64,000 nt of DNA, taken from the NCBI GenBank assembly GCA_003162475.1, contig PMOI01000009.1, positions 62,001 to 126,000 on the forward strand, given 5' to 3'. A program made the position numbers and the translations under genes. The first letter of the stretch is position 1; every line of letters begins with the position of its first letter. The notes under the pieces are model-generated. The model was given only the letters and a program-made list of their open reading frames with translations. It did no database searches and was not told where the DNA came from. This DNA is from Acidimicrobiaceae bacterium (GTDB lineage Bacteria > Actinomycetota > Acidimicrobiia > Acidimicrobiales > RAAP-2). Positions 25,909 through 34,635 of the stretch are shown here, piece by piece.

Positions 25909-27387
25909 ATGAAAACGATTCCCCACTTCATCAACGGCGAAAGGGTCGACGAGCCCGGGCAGTCGAACGTCTTCAATCCCGCCACCGGCGAGGTCACCGC
26001 GCAGGTACCGGTACCCTCGTCCGCGTTCATCGACAACGTGGTCGACGTCGCGGTGCGCGCGGCCGTGCAGTGGGGTCAGTCGACCCTGTCGCGGCGAACG
26101 AACATCCTCTTCTCCTTTCGACAACTGCTCGTCGAACACACTGACGAGTTGGCCGCGATCATCACCTCCGAGCACGGTAAGACGATCGCCGACGCGAAGG
26201 GCGAGATCGCCCGTGGACTCGAGAACGTCGAGTTCGCCTGCGGCCTCGTCGAGCTCTTGAAGGGTGGCTTCTCCGATCAGGTCGCCGATGGTGTCGACGT
26301 GCACTCGACGCGCGAGCCCGTGGGCGTCGTCGTGGCCGTCACCCCCTTCAACTTTCCGATCATGGTGCCACTGTGGATGGGCGCGACCGCACTGGCGAGC
26401 GGGAACGTCGTGATCTTGAAGCCCTCCGAGCGTGACCCGTCGGTCTCCATTCGATTGGCCGAACTCTTGAAGGAAGCGGGACTTCCCGACGGCGTCTTCA
26501 ACGTGCTCCAGGGCAACGCCACGACCGTCCAGGCACTCTTGGCCCACCCCGGCGTTGACGCGGTCAGTTTCGTCGGCTCCACGCCCGTCGCGCGAGCGGT
26601 CCACGAAAGTGCCAGCAAGCACCACAAGCGAGTCCAGGCTCTCGGGGGCGCCAAGAACCACATGGTCGTGTTGCCCGACGCGGACCTCGACGTCGCGGCC
26701 GACGCCGCGATCAACGCGGGCTACGGCTCGGCGGGCGAACGTTGCATGGCCATCAGCGTCGTCGTGGCGGTGGGCGACGTCGCCGATCCCCTCATCAAGA
26801 AGATCACCGAGCGACTCGATCGCCTGAAGGTCGGACCCGGCGACGATCCCACCAGTGACTTCGGTCCCCTCATCACGAGAGAACACCTCGAGCGCGTCGT
26901 GAGCTACGTCACGTCGGCGAAGGAAGACGATATCGAGGTCGTCCGCGATGGAACGACGCTCACGAACGGCGGCGGCTTCTTCGTGGGGCCAAGTCTCTTG
27001 GACGGCGTGCGGCCCGGTACGAAGGCCTACGACGACGAGATCTTTGGACCCGTCCTGGGCGTCGCGCGCGTGGCGACCTTCGACGACGCCATCGCTCTCG
27101 TGAACGCCAATCCCTACGGGAACGGTGTGGCGATCTTCACCCGTGACGGCAACGCGGCGCGGCTCTTCTCACGCCAAGTCCAGGTCGGGATGATCGGCGT
27201 CAACGTGCCGATTCCCGTGCCGATCTCGGCCTACTCCTTCGGGGGTTGGAAGGACTCGCTCTTTGGCAACTCCCACATCTACGGACCCGAAGGATTCGCC
27301 TTCTACACGCGCGCGAAGGTCGTCACGACGCGCTGGCCCCAACCGTCAGATTCACAGATCGACCTCGGCTTCCCCACCACTCGTTAG
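25909..27387 (+). CDS. mmsA: Methylmalonate-semialdehyde dehydrogenase (CoA-acylating)
   Basis: This 492-residue CoA-dependent aldehyde dehydrogenase turns methylmalonate semialdehyde into propionyl-CoA in valine and myo-inositol breakdown. The N terminus MKTIPHFINGERVDEPG and the catalytic block GSAGERCMAISVVV, with Cys in the MmsA-specific setting, plus VAVTPFNFPIMVPLWMGATALASGN and GLENVEFACG are typical of MmsA and differ from ordinary aldehyde dehydrogenases. ATG at 25909 behind AGAGGAC is preferred to an upstream codon at 25885. Propionyl-CoA formed here could feed the prpD/prpF region at 34.6-37.3 kb (inference). Confidence 0.95.
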   Translation: MKTIPHFINGERVDEPGQSNVFNPATGEVTAQVPVPSSAFIDNVVDVAVRAAVQWGQSTLSRRTNILFSFRQLLVEHTDELAAIITSEHGKTIADAKGEIARGLENVEFACGLVELLKGGFSDQVADGVDVHSTREPVGVVVAVTPFNFPIMVPLWMGATALASGNVVILKPSERDPSVSIRLAELLKEAGLPDGVFNVLQGNATTVQALLAHPGVDAVSFVGSTPVARAVHESASKHHKRVQALGGAKNHMVVLPDADLDVAADAAINAGYGSAGERCMAISVVVAVGDVADPLIKKITERLDRLKVGPGDDPTSDFGPLITREHLERVVSYVTSAKEDDIEVVRDGTTLTNGGGFFVGPSLLDGVRPGTKAYDDEIFGPVLGVARVATFDDAIALVNANPYGNGVAIFTRDGNAARLFSRQVQVGMIGVNVPIPVPISAYSFGGWKDSLFGNSHIYGPEGFAFYTRAKVVTTRWPQPSDSQIDLGFPTTR

Positions 27388-27549
27388 GACTCGATCGGGG
27401 ACCTCGCGGACCATGACTTCGCCACGTAGGGACTTTTGACCCTGGTCCGTTGGCCTACTATTTCTCCAGCGAGGACCAGCGAATGCAGTCCCTCGCGGGG
27501 GCGCAGCGTTGCGCGGTCCAAGTGACGTAGTGAGGACGACCAGCGAACA

Positions 27550-27969
27550 ATGAGTAAACAGCACACCAGCGTGAGGGCGTACGGGATTCTCGTGCACGAC
27601 GAGAGCGTGCTCCTCGTGCGTTCGAGTAGCCCTCAGATCAGGCCACCTCTCTGGTGGCTGCCGGGAGGCGGCATCGACTTCGGCGAGTCCCCCGAAGAGA
27701 CGCTGCTACGCGAGTTTCGAGAAGAGACCGGCCTCTCGGTAAAGGACCCGGTCCTGTTCGACGTCGTGAGCGACGTTCGCCGGCGACCGAACGGCGACCG
27801 CATTCATACCGTGCGCGTGCTCTACACCGTCGCTCTCGCGGGCGGGGAGCTACGCGACGAGATGACGGGCACCACCAATCAAGCCCAGTGGTTCAAACTT
27901 CACGAACTGAGCGAGGTCAACGTCGCCGAGTACGCCGAACGCGCGATTCAAACGGCGTTGGGAAAGTAG
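27550..27969 (+). CDS. NUDIX hydrolase
   Basis: The 139-residue protein has a complete Nudix box starting with GGGIDFGESPEETLLREFREETGL, with the REEVETG-type helix that binds Mg. Family members hydrolyse nucleoside diphosphates linked to another group. The flanking strands (RAYGILVHDESVLLVRSSS, LWWLPGG) are standard. The substrate cannot be told; size and simple architecture fit MutT/ADP-ribose-like housecleaning enzymes. Its last 22 bp overlap, tail to tail, the end of the acyl-CoA ligase gene. Confidence 0.92.
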   Translation: MSKQHTSVRAYGILVHDESVLLVRSSSPQIRPPLWWLPGGGIDFGESPEETLLREFREETGLSVKDPVLFDVVSDVRRRPNGDRIHTVRVLYTVALAGGELRDEMTGTTNQAQWFKLHELSEVNVAEYAERAIQTALGK

Positions 27970-29654
27970 AGCACCGGCATCTCGCGCTTCAAGAGTTTGC
28001 CCGCGGGGTTGCGCGGCAAGGGCTCTCTGGTGAAGGCCACGCGCGAAGGAATCATGAAGGCGGCGAGGCGTGAAGAGAGAAAATCGCGAAGATCGTCAGC
28101 GCTGAGCGACACTCCTTCACGAACCATGATCGCCGCGGCCACCTCTTCACCGAGCCGCTCGTTGTAAAGACCAAAGACGGCCGCCTCGTAGACGGCGGGG
28201 TGTTCGTAGATGGCCGACTCGACCTGAGCCGAGTAGACGTTCTCACCCGCGCGGATGATCATGTCCTTCGCTCGATCCTCCACGTAGAGGAAACCCTCGT
28301 CACTCACGTGTCCGAGGTCGCCCGTACGGAGCCATCCCTCTTGAATCGTCTCGTGCGTGGCTTTGGGATTACGCCAGTAGCCGCGAATCATCGTCGGCGA
28401 CTTCAACCAGATCTCGCCGCTCTCGCCCGTGGGTAGTGAGCGAAAGGACTCGTCACGGATATCGGCGTCCATCACGATCGTGGGGACCCGGCCCGTGGAC
28501 GTGGGATGACTTAGGTAGTCCTCGCCGTAGTTACCCGGGCCGTACGCGTTGGTCTCGGTCATGCCGTAGCCCAAGTTGGGACGGCCCTTGGTGAACGACT
28601 GCTCGACGCGCGCGACCAAGGTCGGCGGCGCCGGCGCGCCGCCACCCCCGACGGCCGTCAGCGATGACGTGTCGAACGTGGAGAAACTCGGCGACTCAAT
28701 GAGGTCCCAGGCCTGAGTGGGAACGCCCACGAAGTTGGTGACGCGGTGGCGTTCGATGAGCGCCAGCGCTCGCTCGGGGTCCCACTTGTACATCATCACG
28801 AGTTTGAAATGCCACGTGAAGCACGACAACATCACGGGAATGCAGCCGGTGACGTGAAAGAGCGGCACGATCAAGATGAAGCACGGCGCCTGACCGCTGC
28901 CCTCTTCGTCCTGGTCCCGGCGAGCGGCCTGAATGGCGGCGCCCGATGAGAACGCCATGATCGTCTGACAGATCGCCCCGTGCGTCGAGATCGCGCCCTT
29001 GGGATAACCCGTCGTGCCCGAGGTGTAGAGGATCGTGGCGTCGCTGTTGGCGTCGAGGTCAACGTCGGGCATCGCCGCGCCCTTCACGACCACGTCCTCC
29101 CAGCGTTCGACACCGGGGGCGTAGGTCGTGTCCTCTTTCAGTCGCACGCCGAGCAGCCGCGCACCCGCTCGCGAGCACGACGCGCTCGCTCGAAGGATTC
29201 GTTCGCTGTCACCGATGAACACCGACAGACCCGAGTCGTTGATGGCGAAGTCGAGCTCATCCTCCGTCCACCACGCGTTCAACGACACCGAAACCGCCCC
29301 CACCGAGACGATGGCGCCAAAGGCGATCACCCACTCGGGATAGTTACGCATGGCGACGCCGACCCGATCGCCCTTCTTGATGCCGAAGTGGCGCACAAGC
29401 GCGTCACCGAGGGCGTCAACTTCACGCATCACTTCGGCGAACGTCCACTCCTCGTCCTCGTAGACGAGGAACGTCTCCTCGACATCCCTCGCAGAATCGA
29501 AGAACTGGCGAAGCGTGGCCGGAGCGTTTTTGAAGACCCGATTCGTCACGCCGTCGTGTTCGACCTCGATGACCTCGAACGGCTGTCCCGCCGCGGCGAC
29601 GTCCGCGATCGCTTCATTAAGACTGCGCACCAAGCACCCCCGTGTTGACGACAT
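27948..29654 (-). CDS. Acyl-CoA synthetase (AMP-forming, FadD-like)
   Basis: This ANL-superfamily ligase activates a carboxylic acid as adenylate and transfers it to CoA. Motifs in the roughly 568-residue protein are ILYTSGTTGYPKGAISTH (phosphate loop), VPLFHVTG, GYGMTETNAYG, the hinge GWLRTGDLGHVSDEGFLYVEDRAKDMIIRAGENVYSAQVE and the catalytic Lys in RNPAGKLLKREM. The chain length of the substrate is unknown. ATG at 29654 is used here; GTG at 29630 behind a G-rich site is equally possible. It is divergent from the small membrane protein gene at 29797. Confidence 0.92.
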   Translation of the reverse strand: MSSTRGCLVRSLNEAIADVAAAGQPFEVIEVEHDGVTNRVFKNAPATLRQFFDSARDVEETFLVYEDEEWTFAEVMREVDALGDALVRHFGIKKGDRVGVAMRNYPEWVIAFGAIVSVGAVSVSLNAWWTEDELDFAINDSGLSVFIGDSERILRASASCSRAGARLLGVRLKEDTTYAPGVERWEDVVVKGAAMPDVDLDANSDATILYTSGTTGYPKGAISTHGAICQTIMAFSSGAAIQAARRDQDEEGSGQAPCFILIVPLFHVTGCIPVMLSCFTWHFKLVMMYKWDPERALALIERHRVTNFVGVPTQAWDLIESPSFSTFDTSSLTAVGGGGAPAPPTLVARVEQSFTKGRPNLGYGMTETNAYGPGNYGEDYLSHPTSTGRVPTIVMDADIRDESFRSLPTGESGEIWLKSPTMIRGYWRNPKATHETIQEGWLRTGDLGHVSDEGFLYVEDRAKDMIIRAGENVYSAQVESAIYEHPAVYEAAVFGLYNERLGEEVAAAIMVREGVSLSADDLRDFLSSRLAAFMIPSRVAFTREPLPRNPAGKLLKREMPVLYFPNAV

Positions 29655-29796
29655 CCTAGACAGGCGACGTTCGATCACACGACACACCGCCGCAACGCCT
29701 CGGCGGCGACGTGGCTCTCTTCGCGACCGGCGACACGCCCTACGACACCGCGCGCGGACTCTACACTTCGCCCTAGAGGTTATTGAAAGGACTGCC

Positions 29797-30096
29797 GTGC
29801 TGGCTTCAAACTATCCCTTGCTTGACGTATTCGTTTCGACGCTGTACTTCGCCCTGTTCATCTTTTGGATGATTCTCGTCTTTCACGTCGTGCTCGACAT
29901 ATTCAGTAGTCACGACCTGAGTGGACCGGTCAAGGCCCTGTGGGTCCTCTTCATCTTGATTCTTCCCTTAGTGGGATGTCTCGTCTACGTCGTCACTCGC
30001 GGGGGCGACATGCACCTACGACGAGTCCGAGCCGTGCAGTCACAACAGAAGGCCTTTGAGGACTACATCCGCGCCGTCGCCAGCACCAAAGAGTGA
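29797..30096 (+). CDS. Small membrane protein with PLDc_N domain
   Basis: The 99-residue protein has two membrane helices (STLYFALFIFWMILVFHVVLDIF and LWVLFILILPLVGCLVYVV) joined by the SSHDLSGPVKALW loop, then a basic cytoplasmic tail. This is the phospholipase D nuclease N-terminal (PLDc_N) domain, common as a stand-alone protein in actinobacteria; function unknown. GTG at 29797 with GAAAGGA upstream gives the usual start just before the first helix, whereas the open frame runs back to 29515 through an Arg-rich unlikely region. Confidence 0.85.
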   Translation: MLASNYPLLDVFVSTLYFALFIFWMILVFHVVLDIFSSHDLSGPVKALWVLFILILPLVGCLVYVVTRGGDMHLRRVRAVQSQQKAFEDYIRAVASTKE

Positions 30097-30109
30097 GTTC
30101 GCGGGTGCG

Positions 30110-31045
30110 TTAACGCGAGGCGCCGAGTGACGTCTTGATGAGCGACGCCTTGTGGGCCATGCGCTCGACGGACTCAGCAATCTTCGCCTTGACGTTCATC
30201 AGTTCGACGCGGGCGATCTCGGCCTCTTTGCTGAGACCCTTCAAGTGTTCGATGTCCCAAAGAGCCAGCACCGGTGTCAAGACGTCACCCAAGTACTGGC
30301 CGAGTCCGTAGATCCCCTCTTTGGCGATTCGCACGGCGTGACGGGTGAAACTCGGAATGCCGGTGCCGGGCATGGCGAAGGTGCTCACCTGTTTCGAGAC
30401 CGCGATCATCATCGCCGAAGGATCGATCGCGAAGGCGGCCAAAGTGAGGTCGCGGTAGAAGAGGTAGTGCTTCGTCTCGTCACCGGCGATCAACGCCAGG
30501 ACGTTTCGACCGATCTTGTCGTCCTTGGGGAGTTTCGCTCCGGTGTTACGGTGGGCGATCTGCGTGGCTCGTTCTTGAAATGACACGTAGGCGATCAGCT
30601 CGGCGAAGGTGGCCGGGTGGGGAACCTCACCTTTCTGCATCTGGACGCGTCGGCCCTCCTCGAGGGTCGTGGGATTGATGCATCGACTGATGTGGACCCA
30701 GTCACGCATGACCATGGCGTGACGATTCTCTTCCATCGTCCATTGACAGGTCCACTCTCGAATGGGGTGGCCCTTGGGCGAGTGTTCGAGAATTGAGTCG
30801 GTGTAGTACGGCAGGTTGTCCTCGGTCAAGAGGTTGACGAAAATCGAACTGCGCACCCCATCGGCGAGCGGATAGTCCTCCGGCGACCAGGGGCGTTTGA
30901 GAAAACTCTCTCCCTCACCCCAGTTGATCTGCTCGTGTGGGAACCAGAGGCGTGGTGCTTCCATGTGTCGGTTGAAGAGGCGCTCAACGTCGGGCGTTAT
31001 CTCCTCTAGAAGGTCAACGCGGCTCTTGGCCAATCGAGTGCTCAA
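30110..31045 (-). CDS. Acyl-ACP desaturase, soluble di-iron type (DesA-like)
   Basis: This enzyme introduces a double bond into acyl-carrier-protein-bound fatty acids, using O2 and a di-iron site. Iron ligands are visible in FVNLLTEDNLPYYTD (Glu), MEENRHAMVMRDW (E-E-x2-H) and IAGDETKHYLFYRDL (E-x2-H), which is the family 2 fatty-acid desaturase pattern of plant and mycobacterial enzymes. TTG at 31045 with GGAGAGG eight bases upstream gives about 311 residues. A GTG at 31081 in the same frame is the alternative. It is divergent from the MFS gene at 31165. Confidence 0.9.
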   Translation of the reverse strand: MSTRLAKSRVDLLEEITPDVERLFNRHMEAPRLWFPHEQINWGEGESFLKRPWSPEDYPLADGVRSSIFVNLLTEDNLPYYTDSILEHSPKGHPIREWTCQWTMEENRHAMVMRDWVHISRCINPTTLEEGRRVQMQKGEVPHPATFAELIAYVSFQERATQIAHRNTGAKLPKDDKIGRNVLALIAGDETKHYLFYRDLTLAAFAIDPSAMMIAVSKQVSTFAMPGTGIPSFTRHAVRIAKEGIYGLGQYLGDVLTPVLALWDIEHLKGLSKEAEIARVELMNVKAKIAESVERMAHKASLIKTSLGASR

Positions 31046-31164
31046 GTCGTCACACCTCTCCGTTAGTGGGTGACTAACCACCCAACCTTAACTCTCGAGG
31101 TGAAAACGGCTTCGCCACTCTTGTGATTCGCCGCACAAAGTATCTCAAGTAACCTGATGACCTC

Positions 31165-32433
31165 GTGAAACTCATCGACAACCTCGTTCCCACTGATTTT
31201 CGCTCGTCGATTCGTGGTCCCCTGCGTCGTTTTTTCCTCTGCACCTTCATTGGATGCGTGGGCAACGGACTCACGCTTTCGCTCTTCGTCATTTACCTGC
31301 ACAACGTGCGTGGGTTCTCTACGACCTTCGCGACGCTGCTGCTCGCGTTGTCGGCCGTCGTGGGCATTGGGAGTGCGCCGCTGTGGGGGTCGATGACCGA
31401 TCGGCTCGGACCGATTCGCGTCATCTTCTTCGCCTACAGCTGTGACGCCGCCGCGCTCGTCTTCTGGGCGCTCGCGCACACGCACGAAGAGGCCATCCTC
31501 GCCGCACTCTTCATCGCGGTCTTCGGTGGCGCCGCGTGGGGACCGGCCAGCACGATGCTGAGTCGCCTCGTCGCACCCGAACACCGACAACGGGCCTTCG
31601 GTTTCAACTTCATGTTGGTCAATCTCGGCATCGGATTCGGGGGACTCATCTCGGCGTCAGTCGTGAACCTCCAACGCCCTGGCACTTTCGTCGCGCTCTA
31701 CATTTTCAACGCCGGCGTGATTGTGTTCGCTGCCTTCTACTACCTCACTCTTCGCCGACACGGCGGTCCCATCAAAGTGCACCACGAGGACCCGGTCAAG
31801 AACGCTGAAGGCTGGCGTGAAGTGATGAGGGATCGCCGACTCGTTCGCTACGTCGTGGCGGCGATCTTCCTCATGGTCGGTGGCTACGGATCGCTCGACG
31901 CGGGTCTCAGTCTCTTCGTCGTGAACAACCTGAAGCTCTCGGTCCACTCGATTGGCGTGATCTGGTTCTTCAACACCTCCACCATCGTGCTCGCACAACT
32001 CTGGGTGCTCAATCGCATCGAGGGCAAGAGTCGAACGCGCGTCATGGGGATCGTGGCCGCGTTTTGGTTCTTCTTCTGGGTGATTCTCGAAACGACGTTG
32101 GCGCTGCCGGCGGCCGCCTCCATCTCGATGTTGTGTCTCGCCATGGTGGTCTTCGCGATCGGCGAGACCATACTCCAGCCCGTCGGTTCGGCGATCGTCA
32201 ACGACATCGCGCCCGAACACTTGCGCGGACGTTACAACGCCGCGTCCGGCCTCTCGTGGGGCATCTCGGGCACCCTCGCGCCGGCCATCATGGCCCTCTA
32301 CTTCAGTGTCCACCTCGGCAACTGGTGGCCCATCGGCACTGGTATCACCGCGCTCGTGGGCGGAGCGATGATGATGAACCTGCGACGTCACATCAGCGCG
32401 AGCGCCGACGGACGCAGCGAACTCGTCGCGTAG
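31165..32433 (+). CDS. MFS transporter, 12 spans
   Basis: The 422-residue protein has about twelve hydrophobic spans and the MFS loop WGSMTDRLGPIRVIFFAYS between spans 2 and 3, with a repeat-like second half (NRIEGKSRTRVMGIVAAFW). The span 11 region LRGRYNAASGLSWGISGTLAPAI resembles the MdtH-like drug/proton group, so export of a small molecule is likely but the substrate is unknown. The start is GTG. A 118-bp divergent region separates it from the desaturase gene. Confidence 0.88.
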   Translation: MKLIDNLVPTDFRSSIRGPLRRFFLCTFIGCVGNGLTLSLFVIYLHNVRGFSTTFATLLLALSAVVGIGSAPLWGSMTDRLGPIRVIFFAYSCDAAALVFWALAHTHEEAILAALFIAVFGGAAWGPASTMLSRLVAPEHRQRAFGFNFMLVNLGIGFGGLISASVVNLQRPGTFVALYIFNAGVIVFAAFYYLTLRRHGGPIKVHHEDPVKNAEGWREVMRDRRLVRYVVAAIFLMVGGYGSLDAGLSLFVVNNLKLSVHSIGVIWFFNTSTIVLAQLWVLNRIEGKSRTRVMGIVAAFWFFFWVILETTLALPAAASISMLCLAMVVFAIGETILQPVGSAIVNDIAPEHLRGRYNAASGLSWGISGTLAPAIMALYFSVHLGNWWPIGTGITALVGGAMMMNLRRHISASADGRSELVA

Positions 32434-32673
32434 TGCGAGTCGCTTCACTTCGTTCGACTCACTGACGTACGTGGTGCGAACACGTACATCGCAAAGTTCT
32501 CACGACGTCCGATCACTAAAGCGGACAGAATGTCGACATCTTCGCCAACGACAACGATTCAACGACTTTCTGCGCGGCGAACGCAACGCATTCAGCGCAG
32601 AACGTCATACTCTCAGAAGACTGTAAGACCATCCCTTTGAACGACGCTCGCGACACTCGTAGGCTTACAAGAC

Positions 32674-34521
32674 GTGCACGCACTCCTGACGAAGTCTTCG
32701 TTTGTTGTCGTCGTGGCCGCGGTCGTTCTCGTGGCTACATCCGGCCTCGCCTTTCCCGCGACGCCCATCGCGCCGACGTCGATCGGTTACGACATCAGTT
32801 TTCCCCAGTGCAGCGAAGCCCAGCCCCCGTCACCGGGCTTTGGCATCGTGGGCGTCAACGGGGGCCATCCCTTCAGCGTCAACCCCTGTCTCGCGAGAGA
32901 GTTGGCCTGGGCCCAGGGCGCGGTCAACCCCAACCCCGCCTTCTACGCGAACGCTGACAATCCAGGTCCGACGTTCGCGTCGGACTGGCCGACCAGTCAG
33001 CAGACGCCCAAGGTGTGCTCGGGCGCGGACTCGGTCGCGTGCTCCTACGACTACGGCTGGAACGCGGCGCGTTACGCGTTCGCCAACGCCGTCAACGCCG
33101 AGAGGGCCAACGGGTCCTCGTCACCAACGGGAGCGGCCATCGCAGCACCGTGGTGGCTCGACGTCGAGACGGGTAACCAGTGGCAGACCATCGAGTTGGG
33201 TCGATCCGCCGCGACGGGCACCTACGACGAAGAGGCGATCGAGGGGATGATCGCCTCGTTCACGAACATCGGTGTGACGTCGCTCGGCATCTACTCCACG
33301 TCGCAACAGTGGAACGTCATCACCGTCCACACCCCGGCGTCGCTCCCCCCGGTACCCGTGTGGATCCCCGGATTCGGCTCGGTGCCGGCCGCGCAGGTGG
33401 GCTGCAACTCGGCGTCGTTCACCGGTGGACGCGTGGCCCTCATTCAGTTCGGGTTGAACGGTTACGACGGCGACTACGTCTGTGGGCTGTTGAGCGCGCC
33501 GGTGTTGACCGCGGTGTCGGTGGCGGGATCAGCCTCGTTCACGAGTCAACTCGTCTCCACCAACAACGACGGCGCGGTTAGTTACGTCCAGACGAGCGGC
33601 ACGCCCCAGTTGCTGGTGAGCGCGAGCGGCCTCGTGACGACGAGCGGCGCGCTGCCCCGGGGCACCTACGTCGCGACGGGCACGAGCGTCGACGCCAACG
33701 GCAACGCCGGCACGTTCTCACTCACCCTCGCGGTGGGCAAGTTGCTCCAAGGCGTCCCCACCAGCGCCTCGGTGAAGTCGAGCGCCTCGGGGGCCTTCAA
33801 CGGCCAACTGAGCGTCACGGGCAACAACGGCGCCGTGACGTACGTACAGACGAGCGGCACGCCCCAGTTGCTGGTGAGTGCGAGCGGCCTCGTCACGACG
33901 AGCGGCGTGTTGCCCGCGGGCACCTACGTGGCGAAGGGCACGGCGAGCGACGCGAGCGGTGACGTGGGCAAGTTCACGTTCACGTTGACGGTGGGCACCC
34001 TGGTCCAGCGAGCACCCACGAGCGCGTTCGTGACCACGACCTCGTCGTCGACGTACAGCGTCCAACTCGACGTCGGCGCGAACTTCGGAGCGGTGACGTA
34101 CGTCCAGAACCGGGGTACTCCCAACCTTCTCGTCAGTTCGAGCGGCCTCGTCACCACGAGTGGCGCGCTCGCCAACGGTGCCTATATCGCGGCCGGAACG
34201 GTGAGCGACCCCTCGGGAGACGCTGGCACGTTCTCCTTCAAGTTGAACGTCACCACGCCACAGGTGGCGCCCACGGCCACGTCGATAGTTGGACACGTGG
34301 TCGCCGGGCGCACCGTGACGCTCACGATCAACGGCACCGGGTTCTATGGACGACCCCGCGTCACCAGTCACGCGGGAACGACGGCCGTCGTGACTCGCGA
34401 CACCGGTCAGGTGTTACTCGTAAGGGTCACGTCGCGTGCTCGATCGCGCAACGGCGTGTTCACCTTCACGATCACGCTGTCCGACGGACTCTCGTGCACG
34501 ATCCGCTACAACCAGCGATAG
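32674..34521 (+). CDS. Secreted protein: TIM-barrel-like head plus three 86-residue repeats
   Basis: The 615-residue protein has a signal peptide (SSFVVVVAAVVLVATSGLAFP), a globular domain of about 240 residues that begins IGYDISFPQC and contains PWWLDVETGNQW and GIYSTSQQWN, reminiscent of GH25/DUF1906-like glycosidase barrels, then three tandem beta-rich repeats (about residues 277-532) and a C-terminal Ig-like domain (VAPTATSIVGHVVAGRTVT). Catalytic acids cannot be assigned safely; the Asp-x-Glu in LDVETG is a candidate. The role is probably at the cell surface or in cell-wall contact. The gene stands alone, with GTG start and 240 bp before it without features. Confidence 0.8.
   Translation: MHALLTKSSFVVVVAAVVLVATSGLAFPATPIAPTSIGYDISFPQCSEAQPPSPGFGIVGVNGGHPFSVNPCLARELAWAQGAVNPNPAFYANADNPGPTFASDWPTSQQTPKVCSGADSVACSYDYGWNAARYAFANAVNAERANGSSSPTGAAIAAPWWLDVETGNQWQTIELGRSAATGTYDEEAIEGMIASFTNIGVTSLGIYSTSQQWNVITVHTPASLPPVPVWIPGFGSVPAAQVGCNSASFTGGRVALIQFGLNGYDGDYVCGLLSAPVLTAVSVAGSASFTSQLVSTNNDGAVSYVQTSGTPQLLVSASGLVTTSGALPRGTYVATGTSVDANGNAGTFSLTLAVGKLLQGVPTSASVKSSASGAFNGQLSVTGNNGAVTYVQTSGTPQLLVSASGLVTTSGVLPAGTYVAKGTASDASGDVGKFTFTLTVGTLVQRAPTSAFVTTTSSSTYSVQLDVGANFGAVTYVQNRGTPNLLVSSSGLVTTSGALANGAYIAAGTVSDPSGDAGTFSFKLNVTTPQVAPTATSIVGHVVAGRTVTLTINGTGFYGRPRVTSHAGTTAVVTRDTGQVLLVRVTSRARSRNGVFTFTITLSDGLSCTIRYNQR
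33500..34260 (+). repeat. Three tandem 258-bp coding repeats
   Basis: The motif YVQTSGTPQLLVSASGLV recurs with an exact spacing of 258 bp (the Tyr codon is at 33583, 33841 and 34099), so the repeat unit is 86 codons. The first two units are nearly identical over about 60 bp around 33591 and 33849, while the third has diverged (YVQNRGTPNLLVSSSGLV). This suggests a recent duplication of one unit and possible length variation by recombination. Confidence 0.92.
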
Positions 34522-34635
34522 ACCCAACGTAGGCGCGAGCGCACCGCCTGATTCGAAAGTGCTCGTGCGCTCCATGCGCAAGAATGGAAGCGTTCGTGCG
34601 CCAACGATCGACGTACGTCTACGTGAGGAGTCCCC

